From NCBI GenBank assembly GCA_019096155.1, contig JAHCVI010000002.1:5022001-5086000 (forward strand): DNA of 64,000 bases, written 5' to 3'. Below are positions 51,226 through 61,317 of this stretch, one piece after another. The DNA is from Staphylotrichum longicolle (taxonomy: Eukaryota; Ascomycota; Sordariomycetes; Sordariales; Chaetomiaceae). The number at the start of each line of letters is the position of its first letter. The stretch's first letter is position 1. A program made the position numbers and the translations under genes. The notes under the pieces were generated by a model. It was not told where the DNA came from. It saw only the letters and a program-made list of their open reading frames with translations, and did not search any database.

Positions 51226-53890
51226 GCTGACGCGACGCGGAGCGATGATGAGGCGGACGGTTGAAGAGAAGACCGAGGACGAGGTATCACAGCGTCGTAT
51301 CGGGAAGTGTCGCTGTTGCTCGCTCGCTTAGCAACATCAACATCGGCTCCGATACTGCAACGTAGATGTGGATTTGGATGGAGCTTGGACCGAGGAGACT
51401 CGGAACAATGTGTAGAGTAACCAGGGAGATATATTCCGTGCTACCTAACGTGACACTTGCTGTTCATCAAAGCGAGTTGTGTAAAACGCCGGGAGTTCGA
51501 AGCTCCCGTCCATTTTCCTCCAAGCGAGGACACTCGGCTTGACCCCGCTGTGGCGTGCCTGGAATCTAACCCGTTTCCTGCGAAGTGTGTGATGGGAAGC
51601 AGGGGAAGCTCCCGATCCGTCGATGCCCGCAGCGACTCCATTGACAGTTGACAGGTCTCGGTAGCCCGTGCACACCCTGTTGCTGCAATGTTCATGGGAG
51701 CCATCCCCAGTTGGGGCGCTCTTCCGGGGGAGCAGGGCATGTGAAACAGGAACACGGCAAATCTAATTCAAGCTTGGCTGCCCTGCCCAAATCTGGTGTC
51801 CTTTCAACTCTTTGCCAGACATCCTGGCCGAGAAGTGACGAAAGGGAGATGAAGAAAGAAGCCTCGGCCAGGCGCCCAAGGAATCAGTGAAACAAGGAAT
51901 GGCGAGCAACGACTTTGCACCAAAGCTCCAGACATCAGATGCCGACCACTGAAAAGACCTGGCACCATGACTGACCCTGGGATTTAGGAAGCAGGCCGTT
52001 CTGCCCCAGGTGGCTTCCCCTCGGTTGGCATTTGACAGGGCTGACTCCATTGCGTTAATCTCAAAAGAGCCAAGGCTCGCTCGTTAGCGATCGTGGCCCA
52101 CTCACACATCGAGAGATGCCAAGCCGGCGTGTTTTCCCAAGGCGGGCATGCCATCCTTCTGTTGGTGTCGGGAAGGGCTCTCTCTCATAAGTCTCATTCC
52201 ATCATGGCCTCATTGAAGTCAAGGATCCCTCACCTGATGAGGTAGAGGTCACATGTAACTGCTCACTGCGGGATTCCATTCAACAGCACACACGAGAAAT
52301 ACTAGGTGTAGAAAACTACCTTACGTCTCTTGTCACATGCAGGTTAGGATGCAATCTGTAAGGTGGTTGTTGACAGCAACAAGTGGTTGGATGGGCGGGT
52401 TATTTCCGTTCCCCAATGTCTGTGCTTCTGGCGCACGAGGGCAAGGGGACGTTGGCTAGCGAGGTTGCACTGCAGAACCGGGGAGTTTCCAGGTTGGCCG
52501 CTGTGGGACGAAGAACTTTGGGCTGGTCACAGATGGGGTCAAACATGGCACCAGGTCAGGGTCTCCAACAACCAGCCCTTTTCCAACCTCCTTGTTCCCT
52601 GAGCTCCCACACGCGAGCACGGACAACATCAGAATCGATTCTCATGCACCACTTACAAGACAGACCAAGGGACCAGCGCTAATACAGACAGTGACATTTG
52701 GTGTCGCATGTTTAAACATACACATAGACCCCTTGCTCTTCTTGTTCATGGCATCCGTTCCTGACTCTGCTCGAGCTAAAGTCGGGCGTACGAGGGTGCA
52801 GGGGCAAGAGGGGGATAAGAGCCTTAATATCACCTCTTCTGGGAACAGCCCCTGGCAACTCTGGCAACTCTGGAACATGCAAATTGCAAAGCACATGCCC
52901 AGGTACACTGCATTTCTTCCACTCACCATCCTCATTCACACATGCCAAACTTGTCGACGCTAAATATGGTGGCGTTTCGGTTCGTCAACTCGTTTGTGAT
53001 TCTGTCTGCCAAGTTGTAAACGCATTGACGACAATGCAGGTCGTTGTGGCCGACATGTGGTCGATGCTCGTTGCCGTGCAGCCGGGTCGCGAACGGGACC
53101 CTTGGGCCCTGTAGGAGCGTGGCAGCGTGACAATGGAAGGGAACGACAAACAAGCCCCGTCTTGGGCCTTGCATCAGACAATCTCCTCAGCAGTGCAGCG
53201 GGATGTCAGCTCAGAAAGACGGAGACTGGATTCTGCCTATCAAGTATTCACCAACTTTCCAGTCGTTCCTTGACAGTTTTGAGACAGATGGTCACGGTGT
53301 TGCTAAGGAGGATGGTGCACATTCCAAAACCCAACCCCTTTTCTTGGTCCCTCGAGCCTGAACGGCGAGGTGATCAAGGAGAAGGTCGAAAAGGCGCGCC
53401 GGAGGAAGAAAGGGGCAGTAAGAGAAAAACTCCTTCTATTGTACCAAAATGGAAAACCGACTCGTCGGTAGCTGTGACAAAGAAGGCGAAGGGACTTAAG
53501 CTAAATGCAGAGGAGGGAGTGAAGGAGGAGAAAAGACCCCATGGGCAAAGAGGTAACGTTAATTTAGGGTTGGGGTTGTCTAATGGGCCTCATGGCTAAC
53601 TTTGGTCGCTAATTGAACCTTCTGACATCACCAAAACAACCGCGGCCCACCACCAAGACCCTCCCTTGGCTCTGTGAATCACAACCACTGTCAAACGCTG
53701 CACGCTGTCATCTCGATGCTGCCATCATTAGCCAGCTCAAAACATGTGATGCCTCAACTGCGCGGCATGCTGCTCGCCCAGCTGCTGCCGTATCCGACTC
53801 TAGAACCTTGACCTTGCGCCCCGAACACCTTGACACTCGATTCAGCTTCGTCGACCGCCCCCGATCCCCAGCTCGATCCCCCGTCAGCTT
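51226..53890. other. 2.7-kb intergenic stretch, no gene recognised
   Basis: Frames of up to 180 codons (for example 53057-53599 plus) show no domain or conserved pattern and were not called. The right part is the promoter of the F-box gene at 53891. Confidence 0.4.
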
Positions 53891-55396
53891 ATGGTTTTTT
53901 TTGGGAAAAAGAAAAAGGGCGAGGAACACAATATGGACTTCACGCAGCCCGTGACGGTTGACGCACTCCCCCCAGAGTTACTACGCCAAATCTTCTCTGA
54001 TCTCGATGGCCCTGCTCCCTCCGAAATCCGCCTCCACGACCAGCCTGTGGGCGACATGCTACGAGACTCGCAATGCGTGCTCAAGAACATCTCTCTAGTC
54101 AGCAGGCGGTGGCGCGTCATCGTGATGCCCCTGCTTTTCCGTCACGTTGTTTGGGCCCTCGAGCATTGCGACCAGCTCCTCGCGAAACCCAGCGGACATG
54201 GCCACCCCGCCGACCAGGTCGCCGTTCTTGCCTTCCTCCGTGCCAACGACCTGGCCCGCCATGTACAGTCCTTCACCGTTATCGTCTGCGGCGGCATGAC
54301 GCCTGTGATACCGCCCATGCCAGCCTCGACAGCCCCCTCCCCCACCGCCTCCGTGATATCGTACAGCGAAGACAACGACTGGCTCTGGGACATGTTGTTC
54401 AGTGTGATGGATCCGCTGCGGTTGACCCTTATCACGTCTCCGCAGAACTTGGCGCGATTGCTCGGATGCAGCATATTTGTTGGGGATGCCGACTTCTTTG
54501 CCACTGGAGAGCGGTTACACATCCTTTCTCTTGCCAGAGATGACAGGTCGCTGAACGTCCCGCCTCGGCCGTCTGTCTCCAAGAACGCCTCCCAAACCAC
54601 CGGGAACACTTCCCGATGTCTTCCCGGAAACCAAGCCCCTGCCCCCCACGCTCTGGTCACGATCCGCCCGTGGACGCGCCTCCTCCTCAACGAGAACTCG
54701 TCCATCTGCGTGTACCGAACCTACCACTACTTCCACCGCCGCCCGCCATCCATCCTCAGCCACATGCTCTACGGCTGGGAAGACACCCCGGGCCGGGCCT
54801 TCATGATCCCCCCGACCGTCGCATCCCTCTCCTACGTCGCCATCTTCCCGCTCGTGTCCCAGCTCCGCCAGCTCGTGCAGCACCTGCCCCGCGGCGTCGA
54901 GCACCTGTACCTCCAGCTCGTCCCGCGCAATAACATCCTGCTCGACAAGCACGAGATGTACCACGTCCAGCCGCCCGATCTGTGGCTGGAGCGCAGCGAC
55001 TGCTACGAGCTCGTCATGCGCAAGCTGTTGTCGAGACCGAGGTCTCCGGCCCCGGTCATGCCCAACGCAGACGACAGCGATGGCGACGACGACGACGGGG
55101 AGGGCCATGATGGCGGCGACGGCGAGGTCGAGGAAGATGGCATGGACAGCGGGCCTTCATCTCAAGCTGCCCCGACGGAAAAAGGGCCGCGTTTGCGCAG
55201 GTTTGAGACGGGTGATTCGGCCGACGCAGAGGTCTGGCAGAGCATGGTGCGGTTCGCGCACGAGAACAGGACCGGGTGGATCGTCGAGAGCAAGGGCACG
55301 CTTGTCAAGGGGCCGCTTCCCCCTGACGAGTCAGACGGCATTGATATGGATGACGTCGAGATCATGGAGTGGTTGGGGGTTGGGTTGTTCGCGTAG
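53891..55396 (+). CDS. F-box protein with acidic C-terminal region
   Basis: One exon of 502 codons (501 residues). A short Lys-rich start (MVFFGKKKKGEEHN) leads into an F-box at residues 22-65: VDALPPELLRQIFSDLDG, CVLKNISLVSRRWRVIVMPLLFRHV. The next 280 residues are mixed helix and strand without clear LRRs, including TVIVCGGMTPVIPP and RTYHYFHRRPPSILSHML. An acidic, Asp/Gly-rich stretch (about 398-425) is followed by a short domain with EVWQSMVRFAHENRTGWIVESKG and a final EIMEWLGVGLFA. It resembles other fungal F-box hypotheticals and is probably an SCF adaptor (family knowledge). A separate ATG at 53933 (MDFTQP) is a possible shorter start. Confidence 0.82.
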   Translation: MVFFGKKKKGEEHNMDFTQPVTVDALPPELLRQIFSDLDGPAPSEIRLHDQPVGDMLRDSQCVLKNISLVSRRWRVIVMPLLFRHVVWALEHCDQLLAKPSGHGHPADQVAVLAFLRANDLARHVQSFTVIVCGGMTPVIPPMPASTAPSPTASVISYSEDNDWLWDMLFSVMDPLRLTLITSPQNLARLLGCSIFVGDADFFATGERLHILSLARDDRSLNVPPRPSVSKNASQTTGNTSRCLPGNQAPAPHALVTIRPWTRLLLNENSSICVYRTYHYFHRRPPSILSHMLYGWEDTPGRAFMIPPTVASLSYVAIFPLVSQLRQLVQHLPRGVEHLYLQLVPRNNILLDKHEMYHVQPPDLWLERSDCYELVMRKLLSRPRSPAPVMPNADDSDGDDDDGEGHDGGDGEVEEDGMDSGPSSQAAPTEKGPRLRRFETGDSADAEVWQSMVRFAHENRTGWIVESKGTLVKGPLPPDESDGIDMDDVEIMEWLGVGLFA

Positions 55397-55779
55397 CATT
55401 TCCGTCACTCCAATGTATTGCCGTCGATACAGAGACAAAAGAGACAAATATCGCTGAGGAATCCGGCAAAGACGCTAACACTTCTATCAGCTGCTGGGAA
55501 TGTCGGGTTATCCGTGATGGTCATGGACATCATGTACTCTTAGGCCATATGAGCATTCTAGGGTTCTCTATTATGCTGTCAAGTATATGGTTGGGTATCA
55601 AGTAACACCGTCTAACGCCATCGTCCTGCAAGCCACACCTATGCTCCTGTCCTGGTGATCTATGCGCGTTTCTCCCGGTCCCAGACTTCTGCCTGTCCAT
55701 GCAGCCGCTCTTGCCAAAGACCAAATCCTCGGGCAATCCCTCCTGTGCGCACAGCCGCCCTGTTTGTCGTGGACGCTGT
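55397..55779. other. intergenic between convergent genes
   Basis: 3' regions of the F-box and transporter genes. Nothing recognised. Confidence 0.45.
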
Positions 55780-57269
55780 CTAGTCGTCCTCATCGCCGCT
55801 CAGGTCGACTTGCTTCCTGCGCTCTTCCTCGTTCATCTCGCGCCACGTGCTCCAACTGAGCATGCCAAATGCCCCGATGATCAGCAGCCCGCCAAACACA
55901 GCCGCGGCACTGAGCGGCGTGCCCGTCAGGAACCAGTCGACGATGGCGACGATGAAGATGGTCAGCAGCGCGGCGACCGAGCTGAGGACCGGGCTCGTGA
56001 GCGAGATGAGCACGAGGAACGACCCCGAGAACATCATGTTCATGATGACGCTGATGAACAGCAGCCAGGCCGTCTGGCCGGTCGGCATCTCGAACGTCTC
56101 CCAGCCCAGGACGTGCAATATCGGGATCGGAATCCACAGCACAAACAGCGTGAACGCCCCGATCAAGCTGCCGAACGTGTTGGCGAAGATGACCCCCTTG
56201 GTGGCGTTCGTCCCGTCCGGCGGACACGCGAAGCGCTTGTACAACACCTCGTACAGGCCGTACAACACCGACCCAGCACCGATGATCAGATTCCCCGCCA
56301 ACCTCGTCCCTGGATCAATCACATCCCCACCATCATCAGACGACGATGACGACGACGATCCCCCGCCGTCCCCATACGCAACGACCAACACGCCCACGAT
56401 GGCCACGCCGACCGCCAGCATCTTGTCCGCCCGCAGCCTCTCCTTCAGCAGCGGCACCGAGAAGGCATACGCAAAGAAGGCGCTGCAGTTATAGATGGCC
56501 GTCAAGTCGCTCGGCGTGGTCATGCTCACGGCCAGGTACCAGCTCAGCCCGGCGACCGTCAGCGCCGTCGTGACAAACACGGTCGTGCGCGCCAGATACG
56601 GCCACGGCGAGTGCCCATACTCCAACAAACCCCCACCCAGCCCCGCCGCGGCACCGGCACCGGCCTTGACATCCCTCGTCTCCACGACCAGCGCGATCCC
56701 CCTCAGCGTCCGCACGTGGCCCTCCCAGAACCGGCGCCAGCTCTGCTCCCGCCGGCGCAGGCGCAGCACCAGCAGCTGCAGCGGCCAGAGCAGCACCCAC
56801 GAGCCGTGCGTCAGGTACAGCATGCAGTAGGCCTTGTCCCAGCCCAGGTCGTGCTGGATGTAGGCGGCCAGCTCGGTCTGCACGGTGAAGGAGACGAGGC
56901 TGACGACGAGGAAGAAGGCGGCGTACGTGTACTTGCGGCGGGCCTCGCGGTGGGCGGCGTCCGCGGCGGCGAGGGTGGGGCTGCGCGAGCGGAGGAGGCC
57001 GCCGCTGGTGGTGCGGCGGGGGCCCATCGTCGGGCGGTTGTGGGAGTAATGGTCGAGAGGGGTGGTGGTGGTGGTGGCGGTGGTGGTTGGGGTGATGCGC
57101 GGGTGGAGCGAGGCGGTGGTGGGAGCGGGCTGGTGCTTCGGCTTGAACTGCGGTAGGAGCGGCGGCCGCGGTCGGTGTCGTGGGTGTAGTCGTCGCCGTC
57201 GACGTCGTCGTGGGAGGGCGACTTGTTAAGGAGAGGGTCGGCGGAGCGGGCGTCGTTGGGATGGAGCAT
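55780..57269 (-). CDS. DMT-superfamily (EamA/SLC35F-like) transporter
   Basis: The membrane part is one frame, from 57027 down to 55780 (415 residues, 10 helices): YAAFFLVVSLVSFTVQTELAAYI begins it, then YLTHGSWVLLWPLQLLVL, LAVSMTTPSDLTAIYNCSAFFAYAFSVPLL (the EamA-like motif), MLAVGVAIVGVLVVAYG, LAGNLIIGAGSVLYGLYEVLYKRF and VDWFLTGTPLSAAAVFGG (long ones abbreviated). It resembles fungal vacuolar or Golgi solute carriers of the YMR253C/SLC35F type; the substrate is unknown. The cytoplasmic N-terminus lies in another frame: ATG 57269 gives MLHPNDARSADPLLNKS, GRRSYRSSSRST and a Pro-rich tract. One extra C near the CCA-repeat (about 57055-57085) joins both into 496 residues, reaching HNRPTMGPRRTTSGG. 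If no error exists, translation may start at ATG 57027. Confidence 0.85.
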
Positions 57270-59001
57270 GATGGCAGGGCTGAGATCCGAAGCAGCGAGC
57301 GGGGCGTGGGGTCCCGTCTGAAGATCGGTGGCAAACGTGGTAGGATATCGAGGCACGAAAGGACGGCTCAGGAGGTGTTGGCAAGCGCTTCGTCGTGGGT
57401 ACCCGTGTGGTCGAGGTTCAATATGACGTCAACCGCCATCAAGCTGATGTTTCTGAGTGCTGTGCAAGAAAGCCGGAGAGACAGTTCGCAGGCAAAACAG
57501 GGGGTGATGGACAAGGTAAAATCCGTAAAAGGCTGCAGGCACCTGGTTGTTAAAGAACGACTGACTGTGCGGTGGTCCGAATAGCGGCTCCGAATACCGG
57601 CTTCGAGTAGTGGCTCCGGACACAGAAGGCGTAATTCACAGAGAGAAAGTTGCAATTCCGAAACCTCACTTTGAATCCCCAGGGGAACACGTGTGTGGAA
57701 CAAACCCGGATCTGTGACAATTGTGCATCAGCTGGGGACTCCCGATCTGTGGGGGATCTGCCAATCAGGGGCTGCAGTGGGGCCTGGGGCGGTGTCGGGC
57801 TGCGGGGGCCCAGTGGAGATGGTGCTGTTTTCGTCAGTCACACGCTGCGGAGTGCCCTGTCTTGCCTGTTCTTACACAGTACATTCCACTGTCGAGCTGT
57901 CAGGAAAGGCTGACCTTTCCGTCCCTCCTCACCACAAACCTCCCCTCGCCTTGAACTTCCCTGGTTGCATCTGATGGCAGTGGATGTGCTGAATGCATGT
58001 GCGTGTGTGTCCGTGTTGACAAAAACACGTGGCTCCCCCGAGGGACGGTCTCTCTAAGGCACTGCTTGCACCTGACTTAGTTCATCCGTTGCAAGTCTCT
58101 TGGCGGAGTGATCATGTTCCTCAACGGCATTCAATGACACGGCCTCGGACTTAGGAAGGGTCTGCAGCAACTCTAGGTGTTCCCGTTCTGACTGTCGAGC
58201 CAAAGTAACTACTCTCCCTGCCTGTCCACGTCGGGAAAGCTCTATCAGTTGAAGTTCCGTGAATGCATCTTCCCGCAGATTTCGATGGGATGATTTGCTC
58301 ACGTCCTTAAAAAAAAAAGGTACCTTTTCTGACATGAGGTGATTCTGAGCAGCCTGCATCCCATCAGCTCGACATTTGTTGTCGCGTCCAACTGATGCGA
58401 TGACGACAGGCCACAGCGCGCACTGCACAAATCCCAGCAAACGCCTTGAATTGCATGATCAACCGAGGCATCAAGCAGCTAAGATGAACTGGAAATCCGC
58501 ATTCAGCGAACAAACGTGACAAGTCGAGCCACTCTCATCAAACCCTAACCCACGGTCCAGACCGAGATGGCTCGTGCATGCGAGCAACATGGCACCACCC
58601 ATCACGTGCAGGGAAGGGCACTTTAAGGGAGGCGCGTCAGTCGCGTCTCTCTCCTTCCCCACGGCCTCGAACAGACCGCGTCTTTTTCGCGACTCGACCC
58701 GACCCCAGCACCAGCCAATGTGCCCCAGTTCATTGGACGCCGGCCTCGACCTCACTGCCTCCAGCCTTGTATGGCATTCCTCGAATCCGAAACAGCGACA
58801 ACTTTTTGACTGGGTCACTTCTGGTGCCTGCTCATCATTCCCGTCACCGTTCTCAACAGTCAGATTCACTGTCATCGCCAACTCACCGACCTCACAGGCC
58901 TGCAGTGGGCCAATCTCCCCATTTCCACTGACCGGGCGTTGATCCGCCCATCGCGCGACCCGACCCATTCATCCCAGTGCCCGGAGCACTGCCCCGACAG
59001 A
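57270..59001. other. 1.7-kb intergenic stretch between divergent genes
   Basis: Likely holds promoters of the DMT transporter and of the Mbp1-like factor. A poly-A run lies near 58307. No gene recognised. Confidence 0.4.
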
Positions 59002-61317
59002 ATGGCAGCCGACCATCCCAAGACGGGGATATACAGCGCGACATACAGCGGTGTAAGCTTTCCCCTTGGCGGCGCTGCACTGCGTCAGTGCTAACAGCTT
59101 GCTCTCCTCTAGATTCCCGTCTACGAATACCAGTTCGGACCCGACCTGAAAGAACATGTTATGCGCCGCCGAGAGGACAACTGGATCAATGCCACCCACA
59201 TCCTGAAAGCCGCTGGCTTCGACAAGCCAGCCCGGACCCGAATCCTCGAGCGCGACGTCCAAAAGGATGTCCACGAAAAGATCCAGGGCGGCTACGGGAA
59301 ATATCAAGGTGCGGGTCACTGAACTCTCGTGCAATGCTTTGCGCTGACTTGCGATTCTTCAGGAACATGGATCCCGCTCGAGCACGGCGAGGCCCTCGCC
59401 CAGCGCAACAACGTTTACGAGCGCCTACAGCCCATCTTCGAGTTCCAGCCCGGCAATGAGAGCCCCCCGCCTGCGCCGAGGCATGCCAGCAAACCGAAGG
59501 CGCCAAAGGCCCGACCTGCTGTGCCCAAATGGGGCAGCAAGGCGGCTGAGCGAAAGAGCAACCTCTCGCAAGCTGCCGTCTTTGCACACGCCCACCAACA
59601 AGCCGCCGCCGCCGCCGCCCTGCAGGAAGACTACGATAACGCCAGCCAGATGAACGAAGATGATACCCCCGACAACCTGACCGTTGCTTCCGCCTCGTAC
59701 ATGGCCGAGGACGATCGCTACGACATGTCGCACTTTTCGACCGGGCATCGGAAGCGGAAGCGCGAGGAGATGCTGCAGGACATGACAGAGCAGCAGCATG
59801 CCGTGTACGGAGACGAACTGCTGGACTACTTTCTGCTCTCTAGAAACGAGCAACCCGCCATCCGCCCGGACCCCCCCACCAACTTCCAGCCCGATTGGCC
59901 AATCGACACGGAGCGCCATACCGCGCTGCATTGGGCATCTGCCATGGGCGATGTGGAGGTCATCAAGCAGCTCAAGCGCTTTGGCGCCAGCCTGGCATCC
60001 CAGAATGTGCGGGGCGAGACGCCCTTCATGCGGTCCGTCAACTTCACCAACTGCTACGAGAAGCAAACCTTCCCAGTGATCTTGAAGGAGCTGTTCAGCA
60101 CCGTGGATGCCCGAGACAGTTCGGGATGCACCGTCATCCACCACGCTGCCGTCATGAAGAGTGGCCGAGTCACAAGTCACTCATGCTCGCGGTATTACCT
60201 TGACAATATCCTCAACAAGATGCAGGAGACGCGCTCTGCCGACGAGCTTCAGCAACTTCTCGATGCCCAAGACAACGACGGCAACACTGCTGTGCACCTG
60301 GCTGCCATGCGCGATGCCCGCAAGTGCATCCGCGCCCTCCTCGGCCGCGGAGCGTCAACCGACATCCCAAACCATCAAGGTGTGCGGGCCGAGGACCTGA
60401 TCAAGGAGCTCAATGCCTCCAAGAGCAAAGTCGCTCGGGGTCCGCCGCAGCGCTCGTCGAGCCCTTTTGCCCCCGACTCGCAGCGGCACAGCGCCTTCCG
60501 TGACGCCCTCACCGAATCTGACAGCAAGCTCCAGGCAAGCTTCCGCAGCGAGGCGGCCAACACAGTTCAGTCGCGCATCACTCCGCTGGTTTTGCAAAAG
60601 TTCCAGGACCTCGCCCAGAGTTACGAGAATGAACTCGACGAGAAGGAGGAAGCAGAGAAAGAGGCCAGGCGGATCTTGCTCAACACGCAAGCAGAGCTCG
60701 CCAACCTGCGCACGTCCGTCGCAGACCTCGAGTCCCGCCTCGAAGCCGACGAGGCAGCCGCGAAGACGGAAGCCGAAGCCGCCGCCACCGCCGAAAAGGT
60801 CCTCGCCTACTTGACCCACCAAAACCGGATCGCAGTACAGGATGCCGTCGATAAGGAGCTGGCAACCGTCAATGGCGACGCGAAGCCCAACGGCCAGCTG
60901 TCCGACTCGAGCGACACCAAACCTGCCGGCAAAAGCCCGTCCTCCCAAGCCGACAAAAACTCTCCCACCGCGGGTCACAACCACGCCAGCAACGACGGCG
61001 ACCCGCAGGAGCGCATCCACCTCGCCACCGAGCTCCGCGCCCTCCTGCAGGAGCAGCGCCGCGCCGAGGCCGACTACGTCGAGGCCCGTGGCCTGACGGG
61101 CACGGGCGAGAAGATCGACAAGTACATGCGCCTGCTCAAGAGCTGTCTGCCGCCCGAGGACCAGGAGATGCTGGACGAGAACCTCGAGGACATGATCAAG
61201 ATGATGGAGGACGAGGCCGACGTGCTGTCGGGCGCCGTCGCGGCCGCGGCGGAGGCGGGGGAGGAGGCGCCGCATCGACTGCCCGTGCCGATGGGGATGG
61301 GGATCACGCCGCTGTAG
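59002..61317 (+). CDS. mbp1: APSES/KilA-N transcription factor with ankyrin repeats (Mbp1-like MBF subunit)
   Basis: Three exons, 59002-59052, 59113-59308 and 59363-61317 (734 codons, 733 residues). The first intron interrupts SATYSG/IPVYEYQFG, as in other ascomycete homologs. APSES DNA-binding domain is at about 18-110: MRRREDNWINATHILKAAGF, RILERDVQKDVHEKIQGGYG, TWIPLEHGEALAQRNNVYERL. Ankyrin repeats occupy about 260-400 (RHTALHWASAMGDVEVI, NVRGETPFMRSV, DSSGCTVIHHAA, NDGNTAVHLAAMRDARK). A coiled coil follows at about 500-566 (ENELDEKEEAEKEARRIL, ANLRTSVADLESRLEADEA), and the end MGMGITPL is conserved. Mbp1/Res proteins bind ACGCGT (MCB) elements with Swi6 and drive G1/S genes. Ala/Gly/Glu-rich linkers vary. 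The gene appears intact and is the best-supported call in the right part. Confidence 0.95.

Noticed and set aside
53057..53599. 180-codon plus-strand frame
   Set aside because: Low-complexity, charged, no motif, no splice support.
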